The notes below the pieces were generated by a model. It was given only the letters and a program-made list of their open reading frames with translations. It ran no database searches and was not told the origin of the DNA. This document shows, piece by piece, positions 30,116 through 41,346 of a DNA stretch of 64,000 nucleotides. The first letter of the stretch is position 1, and each line of letters begins with the position of its first letter. The stretch comes from Unio delphinus. Lineage: Eukaryota; Mollusca; Bivalvia; Unionida; Unionidae. The translations under genes and the position numbers were made by a program. The stretch spans positions 853,001-917,000 of the forward strand of contig JAQISU010000098.1 of assembly GCA_029339505.1 (NCBI GenBank). Direction: 5' to 3'.

Positions 30116-32440
30116 GCCAATATTTTGCTATCCAAGAGATTTTAAGGACAGAAACTTGTGGGTATATTTTATTTAATGTAAGTATGATTATGCTAATATG
30201 TGTATACATATATTAACGTTAATGATATTTGACATGTCTAAGAACTATTTTTTTGAAACGTATTAAATGTAGTAAACAAGATAGACATGTGGTCTACCTG
30301 AGAGGTGATAACTGCAAACATCACCTAATTCATATATAATTTTGACAATTCTGGCATCTTGGAGAGGACAAGCTTCTGTCAAACCCTCATAGCAATAAAA
30401 GCTGACAATTTCAACATGGGAGACAGTGTTTTACATCAGACTGATAATTTTATTTAATTAGCTATGCGCAAGCAAGGGGGTGGGGGAAAACTCTAATATG
30501 CTTTTGACAATTAACATTAGATCCGGAGATCAAAACAGGTCTTTTTTTGCACCATACCCTGTGATCACGTGAACAAGTTTCCCGTATAATTCTGGGTATT
30601 TATGCAAAGCAGACACCCCAAATCTTGCGTATCTGGCCTCGTTATCATTTTATAGCGTTTTAAAAGGTGAGTACGACAACGACAAAGTCTTCAATTCGCA
30701 TTTGATCCTCTTAATCGGCCAAATACGCGCTCTGCACGTATAGTTTTAAAAAGAGCAAAATTTTAAACGCTTTATAAAATAATTTTTAAAATTTTAAATG
30801 TTGCGCCTTGTATGAAATTGAATTTTCAATTACGCGCGTAAAAGACGTCATTCAAGGCGGAAGATGCAATTACAACATGCCGGAAGTAGTATCCGAATAT
30901 ATTAACGCAGCACAAACTGCCATACACCACAATTAATTTTACTATATGTTCTTTACATATATTTCTCAGCACTGACCTTTCCACAGTGTGACAATCAATA
31001 GAAATGATATGAAAATCTAAAATACCCCCAAAGATGACTTCACGGTAAAATTCTTGTCAAGGGTTGACCGGCATTTTTTTGAGTGGCTGCACTGTAAACA
31101 GAGCAGCATGTACACAGAACACTGATTTCACTTCTGGATCATCACTAAAGCCTACTTACACAGTGTGCACTGTCGCCAAAATACATACAGACAGCCACTC
31201 TCAGAGCTCCTATTCTCAAGAATAAACAATTAACTTTAAATCCATACCAAAGATGCATCAATATAACTCTTCTATCACCAGCAAAAGGAGAGAGGAAAAA
31301 TGTTCTAAATATAGACTAGAACTACATTCGGGGTACTGAACTGGAAGTATTAATTTTGATGTGATTCCAAACGCAGCTAAGGACGCTCCACAAATAGTGA
31401 ATTTTGGTATCTCGTGTGATATATGTATTTCGTGGCGAACACTAAACAAACGTTAAAGAAAATAGCCAAGTCCATTTGTTTTGATTTTCAACGTAAGAAA
31501 ATATTAATTTCATGTGAAAGATATATGGATTTATATGCCAATTTTTACAGTTTCAGAATGTGCAATATTTTGTTCTTTTTTTAAAAAAAATTAAAAAGTT
31601 TTTAAATTTACCTAGATAATCAAAAAATTCTCATTATTAAGATGTCCTAAAATGTCTAGTGATTTTTTTTATGCATAATGTTTAATTTATGATGTTCCTT
31701 TTGGTTTGTCTTTACCTGTAATGACTTCAGTTTTTCATTTTTTTGTTATTAGTAACTTACAATATTTCACATTTAGATTGGGTCAGTCGGGATTGCCCAG
31801 TCACCTTATATCATACTAATAGTTTCAGTGCAATATAGAGCAGTAAGTGAAATTCATAATATAAATTTCTAGGAAAATGTTTTTGAGCCCATAATCATAT
31901 TCAAAATATGAGTTATACTGAACTCTCTTAACATCTGATTGGTGCATTGTTTTCATTAATGACCACTGGACATGCTATATTGCTCACTACTGAAGATTTG
32001 GTCGTTGGGATTGTACTGTCATGTTGTTTTTGCCTAAAACCTCATAAAACTGAATTCACACAGTTTGTGACCTTATAAGAACCAGCTAAGTGGTTTTATC
32101 CAGTCACTAGTTCAGTGATAACAGTTTTTACAAATTGTCATGTTTGATTTCTTAATATAAAATTGAAATTTAAGTAGGTCTTGATACTAAATATGCCATT
32201 TATACATTTTGAGGCTTGTAATTTACAATTGTGGGTCGGTTGGGACTGCCCTGTCACCCATAAGCCTATTTTGTTTTTTGTCACATTTATTACTATTGAA
32301 CTATAGACATTTATTGGTCATTATAGTTTTACAAGGAATGTTTGTATACATATAAAATGCATTTGTTAGGTACAAGCCATTGTTCATGACATCTTCTCCT
32401 TTTCATATTTCCTGCTAACTTTAGTATTTGGTAACTGTTA
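30116..32440. other. No gene confirmed; CpG-containing stretch with possible splice donor
   Basis: Mostly AT-rich. Around 30600-30900 CpG is more frequent and AAAAGGTGAGTACG (near 30663) is a good splice donor, so a non-coding first exon of a gene cannot be excluded. No coding exon follows that I can support. Confidence 0.3.
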
Positions 32441-32447
32441 TAATTGC

Positions 32448-33088
32448 TTGAAACTTCTAATGTCTGAAAATATAGTGCAAAAATACCTCCTAAGGCCAGT
32501 CCCATTTCCACAAGTGGAGCAAAGACAAAAGATATTTCTTTCTGATAGCAAGGGGTTTTATTTGAAGAGGCAGCAGGAAGCCTTGAAAGCAAAATTTATG
32601 TGGCATGGCTTTGTAGAGGTGGTGCTAGAATGAGAGAACAAGGTGAAACATTGAAAGATTTGTTTGCAAACAATCCAAATTTCTCACTGAGTGACAATTA
32701 TGCTATATTCATTTGGCTTGGAACATGTGATCTTACTAGCAGAAGAAGAGACGGTGATAAGATAGAAATAATTGAACTTAATTTTGAAGACAGTAACCAG
32801 GCTGTTTCATTTATGGAGGAGCAGTACAAAAACATACAAAACTTCTTCCAGTCATATGAAAATATTACTGTAGTATTTTTAGAAATACCTGTATATTCTA
32901 TCGTTTATTGGAACAGGAAGAAGGGAGTTGATGACAGTCATTTTGTAGTACAGGACAAAACTCTGGATGCACAGATATGTCTTGTCACTGAATTGATCAG
33001 AAATTTAAATAGTTGCCATAATGTTATATCCCCTAAATTTTCACAAGATCTTGAAAGAGGCAGGAAAGTCAAAGGTGTACTACAGTAA
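32448..33088 (+). pseudogene. SGNH/GDSL-hydrolase-like frame, one frameshift
   Basis: Two overlapping frames make one protein-like sequence of about 210 residues: 32448-32610 and 32600-33088. The first carries a Ser block (IFLSDSKGFYL, with Ser-Asp-Ser in place of Gly-Asp-Ser). The second carries a Gly block (CRGGARM) and a block III-like WLGTCDLT where Asn is replaced by Cys. A conserved VTVVFLEIPVYSIVYWN stretch follows. This order fits SGNH hydrolases, some of which are carried by retrotransposons as esterase-like ORFs. The frame changes near 32605. It lies on the opposite strand to the adjacent LINE and ends 42 bases before that LINE's target-site duplication, so it belongs to another, older unit. 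Confidence 0.5.
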
Positions 33089-33129
33089 CAGCACATTGAC
33101 TATATTAAGGTTATACGTGTGTATTTTCC

Positions 33130-35139
33130 TTATGTTCATTCATTCATTCATTCACTGCCCGTCACTCCTATCAGGGTATGGGCCGCCAACTACAGATCTC
33201 CAGAGTCCTCTGTCCTGGGCCATTTTTTCTAGCTGGTTCCAGGTGTAGCCCATCTTGGTGGTGTCAGCCTGGAGGTTGCGTCGCCAGGTGTTTCTTGGAC
33301 GGCCTCTCTTCCGCTTGCCTTGTGGGTTCCACCTCAGCGCCTGCCTGGTGATACTGGTTGGCGGTTTTCGTAGGGTGTGCCCTATCCAGCCCCATCTCTT
33401 CTTCCTGATTTCTTCTTCAGCAGGAAGTTGGAAAGTCCTTTCCCAAAGATTGGCATTGCTGATGGTGTCAGGCCAGCAGATCCGGAGAATCCTTCTGAGG
33501 CAGCTGTTGATGAAGGTCTGGACTTTCCTGATGGTGGTCTTGGTCGTCCTCCAGATCTCTGCTCCATACAGTAAGACTGACTTCACGTTGGAGTTGAACA
33601 GTCGGATCTTGGTGGTCAAGGACAGCTCTTTGGAGGTCCAGATATTCTTGAGCTGGATGAAGGAGGCTCTTGCAGCTGGATGAAGGCGGCTCTTGCTTTG
33701 CCGATTCTTGCCTTGACGTCTGCGTCTGTACCGCCCTGCTGGTCAATGATGCTACCCAGGTAGGTGAAGGACTGCACTTCTTCCAGGGGACTTCCATTCA
33801 GGGTGACTGGTTCGGTACTTGTGGAGTTGATCTTAAGGATCTTGGTCTTGTCCTCGTGGATGTTGAGGCCAACTTGTGAAGACGTGGCTGCCACAACGTT
33901 TGTCTTTTCTTGAATCTGCTGTTTGCTGTGTGAAAGGAGTGCAAGGTCGTCGGCAAAATCCAAGTCGTCTAGCTGGCTCCACAAAGTCCACTGAATTCCG
34001 TTCCTGCGCTCGCTGGTGGACGTCTTCATAATCCAGTCGATGGCAAGGAGGAAGAGAAACGGTGATAACAAGCATCCTTGTCGGACTCCAGTTCGCACCT
34101 GGAAGCTGTCTGTGAGCTGCCCTCCATGGATAACTCTGCAGGACATGCCGCCGTAGGAGTTCCTGATTAGGTTGACCATCTTGGCTGGGATGCCGTAGTG
34201 CCGAAGGAGTTTCCAGAGGGTTTCTCGATCCACGCTGTCGAGCGCCTTCTCATAGTCAATGAAGTTGATGTACAACGGGGAGTTCCACTCTAGGGACTGT
34301 TCGACTATGATGCGGAGTGTCGCAATCTGGTCTGTGCAGGATCTGTTCTGCCGGAAGCCTGCTTGCTCATCTCGCAGCTGTGCGTCCACGGTTGCCTTCA
34401 TCCTTTCCAAGAGGACTCGGTTGAAGACCTTCCCTGGCACAGATAGGAGTGTGATGCCCCTGTAGTTGTTACAGTTGCTGAGGTCGCCTTTCTTGGGAAG
34501 CTTGATCAGGTAACCTTCCTTCCAGTCTGCCGGTACGTCTTCTTCCTCCCAAATCCTCTCAAAGAGTGGGTACAGCATCTCCACTGACGCATCCAGGTCT
34601 GCCTTTAGCGCCTCTGCTGGGATGTCATCGGGTCCAGCCGCCTTCCCGCTCTTTATCAGGGTGATGGCCTTCCTGATCTCGTCTCTGGTCGGTTTCTCGC
34701 AATTGATCGGGAGATCCACGTTAGCTGGTTCGATGTCTGGGGGGTTCGCGGGTGCTGGCCTGTTCAGGAGATCCTCAAAATGCTCTGCCCATCTGTTCAT
34801 CTGCTGGTCTAAACTGTTGATGGTATTCCCCTGCTTGTCCTTGACAGGTCTTTCTGGTTTGCTGAAATTCCCGGAGAGTCGTCTGGTGATGTCATACAGC
34901 TGTTTCATGTACCGCTGTACACTGCCTGCTCCGCCTCAGCTGCCAGTCCATCTATGTATTCTTTCTTGTCCTTCTTGATGTTTCTCTTCACTACTCTGTG
35001 GGCTTCTGCATAAGCTTCTTGAGCCTTGACCTTCGCTGCTCTGGTTCTACTGTTGTAGACTACTGCCTTCTTCCTCTTCCTGTCTTCGATCTTGGTCAAG
35101 GTCTCTGCTGTGATCCACTCTTTCTGCTGGTGTTATGTT
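33130..35139 (-). mobile_element. 5'-truncated non-LTR retrotransposon (LINE) with 7-bp target-site duplication
   Basis: TTATGTT at 33130-33136 and 35133-35139 brackets the element. The 3' tail on the minus strand is a short TGAA repeat (33137-33155). The body encodes a reverse transcriptase and C-terminal region. The 5' part, including the endonuclease, is absent, typical of incomplete target-primed reverse transcription. Confidence 0.85.
33152..35099 (-). pseudogene. LINE reverse transcriptase, broken by a 23-bp tandem duplication
   Basis: The frame starting near 35099 is a basic linker; the main frame 34908-33616 is the reverse transcriptase. It has KAAGPDDIPAEAL, LIKLPKKGDLSNCNNYRGI, EQAGFRQNRSCTDQI, IDYEKALDSVDRETLW, TGVRQGCLLSPFLF and the catalytic FADDLALL. 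A direct duplication of 23 bases (33651-33673 and 33674-33696) shifts the frame; the C-terminal part continues in 33619-33152 with LLYGAEIWR and [14 protein letters not shown] second break lies near 34905-34920. The clade is not certain; no RNase H domain is seen. Confidence 0.9.
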
Positions 35140-35195
35140 ACTGTCATTTAAATCCATAGAATATTACTGTTAACAAGCTATAATATTCTCAATAC
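35140..35195. other. Intron-like spacer beside the LINE
   Basis: Short AT-rich sequence between the LINE duplication and the donor of the next minus-strand exon (35196). The LINE therefore sits inside or downstream of the hAT-related gene. Confidence 0.4.
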
Positions 35196-36274
35196 CTGTG
35201 TGATACACAACTGGTGCAGCTTTGGGACAATTGTATTAGCCAGGTTGTAGTAAGCCACAAAAAAAAGTGTTCCGCATAGCACAAATAATAGCATTTTTGC
35301 TTTTACTAAGGGCAGTGATCTTCGCTGCTTCCATGGTGCTGGCATCCCGCATCACCGTTTGTGCACATGTATGACTGTTGTTACCTGAAGAATTAAGAAA
35401 AACATGCATTATCAACTTTAGTTGACATTTTAATAACAATAAAACCCTATGATCGTACATTGCAATATAAGATAATTGACGTATAATGCGGCCGTCGATT
35501 GCATGCATTCCATAATTAAATGCACCACCCACCCCCCGCCTGCACCACCCCCACCACCCCGCCCCGGCCCTTTCTTTATGGCTAGCTTCCCAGAGCTTGT
35601 AGTGAATTGCTTCCTAAATCCCAAGAATGATCACTGAATGCTGTATAAATTTTCTCGACAAGCAAAATAGGGTCTCCATTCCCACGAATGAAACTTTACG
35701 AGTCAACACCGCGCAATATTGGACCGTATATATAAGCATAAATTCACATCCAATTTATGGATTTCACTCCTGTATTTTGAGAAATAAATAATTATTTTTA
35801 ATTATGCAAATTTGATTTTTTTTGCTATTTCTTGTTGTGGAGTTTAAGTCTCTGTGGTATTGATGGCAAAAGAAAAATATCAATGAGTAAAATGCAAAAA
35901 TATTACTTACCCCGCCTGGATTCATGTTTGGTGACGCACTCCTTCTTCAAAATATCACAGCCAGTTGTAAATGAATTTACAAACTTTGCCTTGATACATA
36001 CATCACAGAACATCTGTTTTAACTTTGGATCATATCTGAGCTCACGGACGCCCAAGTTTCCAACTGTCTTGAAATTTTCGGGACTTGTTGCCCCGTTCAT
36101 CGTAATGTGGTGTTGCACTTGAAGCGCTACATGTAGATGATGTTGGACTGCAAGGTTTATCATCGGGTTCAGTGATTGTTTTGTCTGATGAATTTCACTA
36201 AATCCAAACGATGTTAATTTTTGTAACTTAGGATGAGATGATGAAATCGCAACGTTTAACTTACGTTTGCTCAT
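35196..36274 (-). pseudogene. hAT-related zinc-finger gene (ZNF862/C17orf113-like), two exons
   Basis: On the minus strand, exon 1 runs from a likely ATG at 36274 to 35911, followed by the donor GTAAGT. Exon 2 starts at 35384 after the acceptor TTCTTCAG and ends at 35196 before GTATT. Exon 1 encodes KRKLNV, a TSFGF segment and a TTF-type finger (MFCDVCIKAKFVN, then FTTGCDILKKECVTKHES). Exon 2 encodes HTCAQTVMRDASTMEAAKIT and continues as NTFF, then AYYNLANTIVPKLHQLC in another frame. The shift is at a run of eight A/T bases (35259-35266). Joining is in phase (split Gly codon). Such genes derive from hAT transposases. It may be a decaying copy; the frameshift could also be a sequencing error. 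Confidence 0.6.
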
Positions 36275-36361
36275 GATAATGTTGCACTGGCGAAAGATAT
36301 AATTATAATTTAGATTTTTTTCCATTTGCTTTCTATTTATACACCGTAGTCGGTACTTCAA

Positions 36362-36889
36362 AGGCTATCAGTTTTCTATGAAGGTTCAGAAAAACTATTG
36401 TATTGGTATATGTAAAAAAAAAAAAACAACAGAAGGATTAGCCATTCAATTAAATTGTTTCTGTTCTATTCGCGTCTTCAGAAGTCGGTCAGTTGTAGGT
36501 ATAGTACGGTAGCATGATTGACTGTATCACAGCATACAGTACTCAGTCCAGATGTCGGCATAAGCAGATTATGATGTAACAATGCACTGTAAAGATGGGA
36601 TGATCAATACGAACAAAGGATCGTTTGTGTAACAAATTAATTCCAATGCATTGCTTAGTCAAGTTTGTGGCTTCCTTTCGTTCTCCCATTTAATTTATTC
36701 AGTCCAAATCATGATTGTATGTACAAATTAAATAACCAAAAAGTCTGTCGCCAAAAAAATCGCCAGATGGGATATTTTTGTCGCCAATAAGGGAAAAAAA
36801 TCACAATTTGCAACATTGGCGAAGCCCAGCGCGATCCCTGTATAACGTTGATCAATTTGTTAGTGCATTTTACAGTTTATATGTAGATC
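36362..36889. other. No gene seen
   Basis: AT-rich spacer upstream of the hAT-related exon. Nothing supported. Confidence 0.4.
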
Positions 36890-36958
36890 TTGGAAAAGGT
36901 AGATTTTTTTAATGAGAATAAACTGACTTGGCACACTACTTTAGTATATTCTTTTAAT

Positions 36959-37184
36959 TGTTGCATGTGTTCTTGTCAACACTGCATGACAATGCAGACA
37001 AGAAGTGAGTCGAAGTGTTGCAAAGACACGAATATAGTGGATGGAAAAATGGAAGAAGCAGGCATTTCCTGCATAACAGAGCATGATGGTTTCCAAGCAA
37101 ACTGTCTGAATGAACATGTTTTGGAAACATCTTATTATGAGTATTTGGAGGAACATGGACTAAATGATCAAAATATAAATGAGT
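36959..37184 (+). CDS. Exon-like segment of a P2X7-type domain protein family
   Basis: The plus-strand frame 36890-37186 has in its second half GISCITEHDGFQANCLNEHV and LETSYYEYLEEHG, then reaches GAGTAAGTTTT, a possible donor at 37184. The Cys-Leu-Asn and hydrophobic spacing resembles the exon preceding the RWCWG-type part of invertebrate proteins related to the P2X7 intracellular domain. Such genes are numerous and transposon-associated in marine invertebrates. No following exon was found on this strand. The recognition is tentative; exon limits are inferred from the donor only. Confidence 0.35.
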
Positions 37185-37443
37185 AAGTTTTTTTACATTT
37201 GTTTTATTAAGGAATAGCTGTTCAAGTTAAATATTTTGTTTGCACCTTCTAGTAAACACTAAACACCTGGTCTCTTTTCCCCCCAAATCAAGTTTTACCC
37301 TTTTATGTATAGTTTTCTTAATTTGTAGACATAAAACACAAAACAACAGCTGTTTATAGAGGTGTTAATAGTAATGCAAAATAAAAGTAGTAATAGATGA
37401 TGAACATGACAGCAACAATAAAAATGAAATCAAATAAATTTAA

Positions 37444-37447
<4 letters not shown>

Positions 37448-37511
<64 letters not shown>
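37448..37511. repeat. (TA)n microsatellite
   Basis: An uninterrupted run of about 32 TA dinucleotides. Frames crossing it are not genes. Confidence 0.97.
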
Positions 37512-37519
<8 letters not shown>

Positions 37520-37525
37520 AAATGG

Positions 37526-38453
37526 TTATTCATCTGTACATATATGTGCCACATTCAATTTTAATACCTCTTCAATGATTTTAAGAATATTTTTTTTACA
37601 GACTGTACAGATATATAGCTTATAGAAGATTTGTGCAATGGATTTACCAAAAGACTGGGTAAAAAGCAAAGAAATATCTTGCCATCGTTTTTTGACTGTC
37701 TTGGCAATGACTGTGCCAGATGGGGCTGGTCTAATTTTGTCTTCTCTTTGTCTCGCATCAAAGGCTTCTGAATAGCTGGTGTACATTTCCCGTCTGATCA
37801 GAAGTTCATCAAACAGGTCATCAATATATCCTGCAAACAATCAAAACAAACTGTTTTTTACTTGAAACAAGAAGAATAGATGGTTAGATGTGAATGCTAT
37901 AATTTTTGTTAAAAATTAAACAAATAACTTGCTGTATGTTTGTCTGGTTTTAATTTCTTTTGCAACTCCTCCCTTTCGCCCTTTTGGGAAGGACACTCGA
38001 TACTGGTGACTGCCATCTAATGTCACCGCCTGACCTCTATTTACATTCTCGTTGAAATGCAATGCGGCAACATAAAGCATGCAATAAAAAAAAAGATAAT
38101 TTGAAGTTATTGAAATGTTGAACGAATAGAACTACTTTTTGAAAAGTATGACTTGCTGAAATGAACAGTATACTGGGTATTTATGACTTATGACATACAA
38201 TTGGGGTTTTTATTGCATTTACTATATCAGTAAAACCAATTTGTAGTTACATCAGTGTATTCATTTTGGCAGTATAATTACCTTGCTTCCATCTGGGCAT
38301 GGAAAAAGTGCAATGATTTTGGTGCGATAAAGCAAATCACTCTGTGAAATGACTCTAGACTTGAAGTCTGTTCAGCTGGAGACAGCTTTTTTATGTCTGC
38401 TGCCAAAAGTCTACCCTTGACCACCTTTTCAATCTCTTTATGGGCCTTACTAC
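37526..38453 (-). pseudogene. Three C-terminal exons of a transposon-associated, P2X7-neighbour-type gene family
   Basis: Exon a (38453-38282) follows the acceptor CTGTTCAG and ends before GTAATT. It encodes GSKAHKEIEKVVKG, LSPAEQTSSLESFHRVI and SLHFFHAQMEAR. Exon b (about 38070-37920) encodes AALHFNENVNRGQAVTLDGS and QYRVSFPKGRKGG; I cannot see a clean AG acceptor for it. Exon c (37830-37526) follows TTTGCAG and encodes GYIDDLFDELLIRREMY and APSGTVIAKTVKKRW. This order is familiar from a large, poorly characterised gene family repeated in cnidarian and mollusc genomes. The missing acceptor suggests decay. An LINE lies directly upstream of exon a. Confidence 0.55.
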
Positions 38454-38477
38454 CTGAACAGATAAATGAAACAGATG

Positions 38478-41161
38478 TTACTGTTCTGTGTAATTTTTAT
38501 AAAGGAATTTACTAAAAAAAATCTTTGTATTACTGAAATTGTTAATTGTGTGTAGTTTTTTGTATATAGATTTAGTGTCAATTTCCCATAGGTCTTTAGC
38601 ATCTCTATATTTGAAAAGTAATTCTTTTATTGATCTTAATTTTCTTGGCACCTCTAGAAGTTTAATTAATTTATTGTTCCTGTATACGTCATTTCTCTGC
38701 TTCATAGAGAAACCAACATAATAGGTATAGAGCCCCTGCCAAGCTATTTTTGGCTCTGATTTAATGTCATTAAACCTGTTTAGAATGTTGGTGTATTTAA
38801 TTAGGGTCGGGTGAGGGAGACCTAGGCCTCCTCTTTTCCCTTCCCTTCATAAAGTTTCTTTGTTGGTGTAGTGCATTTTAAAGCCCATATATATTTGATA
38901 ATTTCGTTATCTATTTTTTTAATTAATGCATTTTTTATGTCTATTGTTTTGAATTTATAATTAAGATGCACATACATATAGTTTTTAGCAGCTTGTGCCC
39001 GTTCCATAAGGCATATTGGCACAGGTGCCCAGATCCGCATATTTGTTTGTATACTTTCCCTGATTTCCTTTAAGTTTCTGTGTGTCATATTTTCCGAAAT
39101 TTATACCTAACGTTTTTATACTGTCTTTAATCAGTGGACGAGGTAACTCATGTGTTTTACCTCTCCAGTTTCCTATCAGTAGAATTTCTGTTTTGTCGGT
39201 ATTTATCTTAGATCCCGACACTTTACCAAATTCGACGAATTCCTTTGTTCGTTCTTTGTAGGAATTTCCATCATGGATAAAGTTTGTACAATCATCCGCA
39301 TGCTGCAGCATTTTCTTAATTTTGATACTTAGTATTTCAATTGCTATCACGTATAATAGCATAGACAGTGGGCATCCTTGCCTCACGGATCTTTGGATTT
39401 CAAATTTCTGTTTTTTCTCCATTTACCTGTATAACTGAGTATAATCTTATACAGGATTTTGGTCCAATTTTGAAAATTCTTTCCAAAGCCAAATTTTTCC
39501 AGTGTCTTATAAAGGTAATTTTGTTCAAGTCTATCAAAAGCTTTTTCCTGGTCAATTAGTACCATAGCACTATTTTTCCCTATCATATTTATATGTTCTA
39601 TAATAGTTTTAATGTTTATAATATTGTTTTGTATATTCCTCCCCTAAGGCTCGCTAGTTTGGTTTATATTTATGATTTGGTCAAGACACTCTTTGACCCT
39701 TTCTGCTAGTATTTTGCTTATAATTTTATAATCGATGTTTAGGAGTTTAGGAGTGAGATGGGTCTCCAATTTTTAATTTCATCCCTATTACCCTTTCCCT
39801 TATATATTAATGTTATCATTCCCTCCCTCATTGTGTTGGACATGTCAGTATTCCTTAGTGCAATATTATTACTAGTATATAACCATTCAAGAATAGGCGA
39901 CAGCTCTCCACAGAATTTTTGATAGAATTCTGCTGAGAGTCCATCTCTCCCTGGTGATTTGTGTTTCGATAATTTCCCTATCGTCGCTATTATTTCGTCT
40001 TGTGAGATAAATTCCTCACATTTGTTTCTATGTTCTGAGGTAATTTTCTCACAATTTGTCTCTCGTAGGTACGTTTCTATATCTTCGTCTGATATTCTCT
40101 GTGAAGTATATAGGTCCTTGTAGTAACTATGTAATTTAATATTTGAGTTTTTTTCCGTTAGTACTTCCCTCCCTGTGTTTAGAGATTCTAATGTTCTTTC
40201 CCCTCCTCTTCTTAGTTCCTCCCTTTTATATAACCCTTCTGCGTTTTCATATAGGTTTGTAAAGATACCTGCTTTAATGTCCCTTCCCTTGTGTTGTTCA
40301 TTTTTTAAATTCGCTAATCTTGCAACTAGTGTTAGTTTTGATGCTCTGGATTATCGTTGTATTTATCAAATTTTCTTAAGCTTTATTTCTAATTTAAATT
40401 TCCCAGCCCTTATTTTTGAATGATACATCGATATTTCCCGGAATTTAACTTTTAATTTATCCCATTCATCTATAATATTTGTATTCCCTTTATTTTTAAA
40501 ATCTTCTATCTCCCTTTTAATCTCTTTTATAAATCCCGCATTTTCTAATATTCTATTTTTTAATTTCCATGATCACCACCCCCATTTAGTTCTATTTTTT
40601 AACCCCAACTTTCACAAAAATTAGTTTATGGTCCGAAATATGATAGTCTATTATCCCTGCTTTTATATATTTATTTGTTCCTAAAGATGTGCCCCAGAAT
40701 TTGTCTAATCTACTTCCCTGTTTGTTTTGATATGTGTAAGTGTATTCCAAGTTTGGCATATTTAAACGTCTGTAAATATCAATCAGGTTTAAGGATTTCG
40801 TAGTGTGTTCCATTATGTCCTTATTAGTTATATCGTTGTATGTCAGTTGTCCCTTCCTATCTACTTCGTCCCCTACCCAGTTAAAATCCCCTCCTATGAT
40901 CAAATTTTCTGTTGTGTAGTTTTCCAAGTATTCCATCAGTTTTGCTGCAAAGGCTATTTTCAGATTTATTTTTACTGGCATATATATATATATATTTAAA
41001 TAATTATTGTTTCCCACTTTTAAATGTATTAATCTACCCTTAAAGAATACCCTCTCATTTATCCTTTCCCATTTACAGCCCCTTTTATTTTTGATGAATG
41101 TTGCTACCCCTCCTCCTTTATCCCCTCCTACATAGTTATTAGTAATGATTATACAGTCCAT
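38478..41161 (-). pseudogene. LINE ORF2: endonuclease and reverse transcriptase, heavily broken
   Basis: The endonuclease part shows LIIGGDFNWVGDEVDRKG, SRLDKFW and a final YHISDHKLIFV, the usual catalytic Asp and His sites. The reverse transcriptase shows VLIDQEKAFDRLEQNYLYK, SVRQGCPLSMLLYVIA, the catalytic QHADDCTNFI and SGSKINTDKTEILLIGNWRG. The order and wording fit the L1/Tx1 group. About 1 kb between the two (39600-40590) is readable only in scattered frames. Confidence 0.8.
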
Positions 41162-41346
41162 CTCTCTTTCTAATTGTTCTTTTATTTCGTCCGTAAGTAC
41201 GATTTTTGTCAGTTTTTTGTACTTTTTCCTTATTGAAACCGTTTATATTTAAAGACATCAAGCAGAAGTTTTGTTCTTCCATTTGTGTGTTTCCTCCAGG
41301 CGGCCGCTTATTCTAATGGTTATATTGTTAATGGCTAGTGATTTCG

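Noticed and set aside
30600..30900. Promoter and first exon of an unknown gene
   Set aside because: CpG content and one good donor-like site are suggestive, but no coding exon or acceptor could be linked to it.
33255..33683. Plus-strand frames over the LINE (also 34622-34978)
   Set aside because: Antisense shadows of the reverse transcriptase frame on the minus strand.
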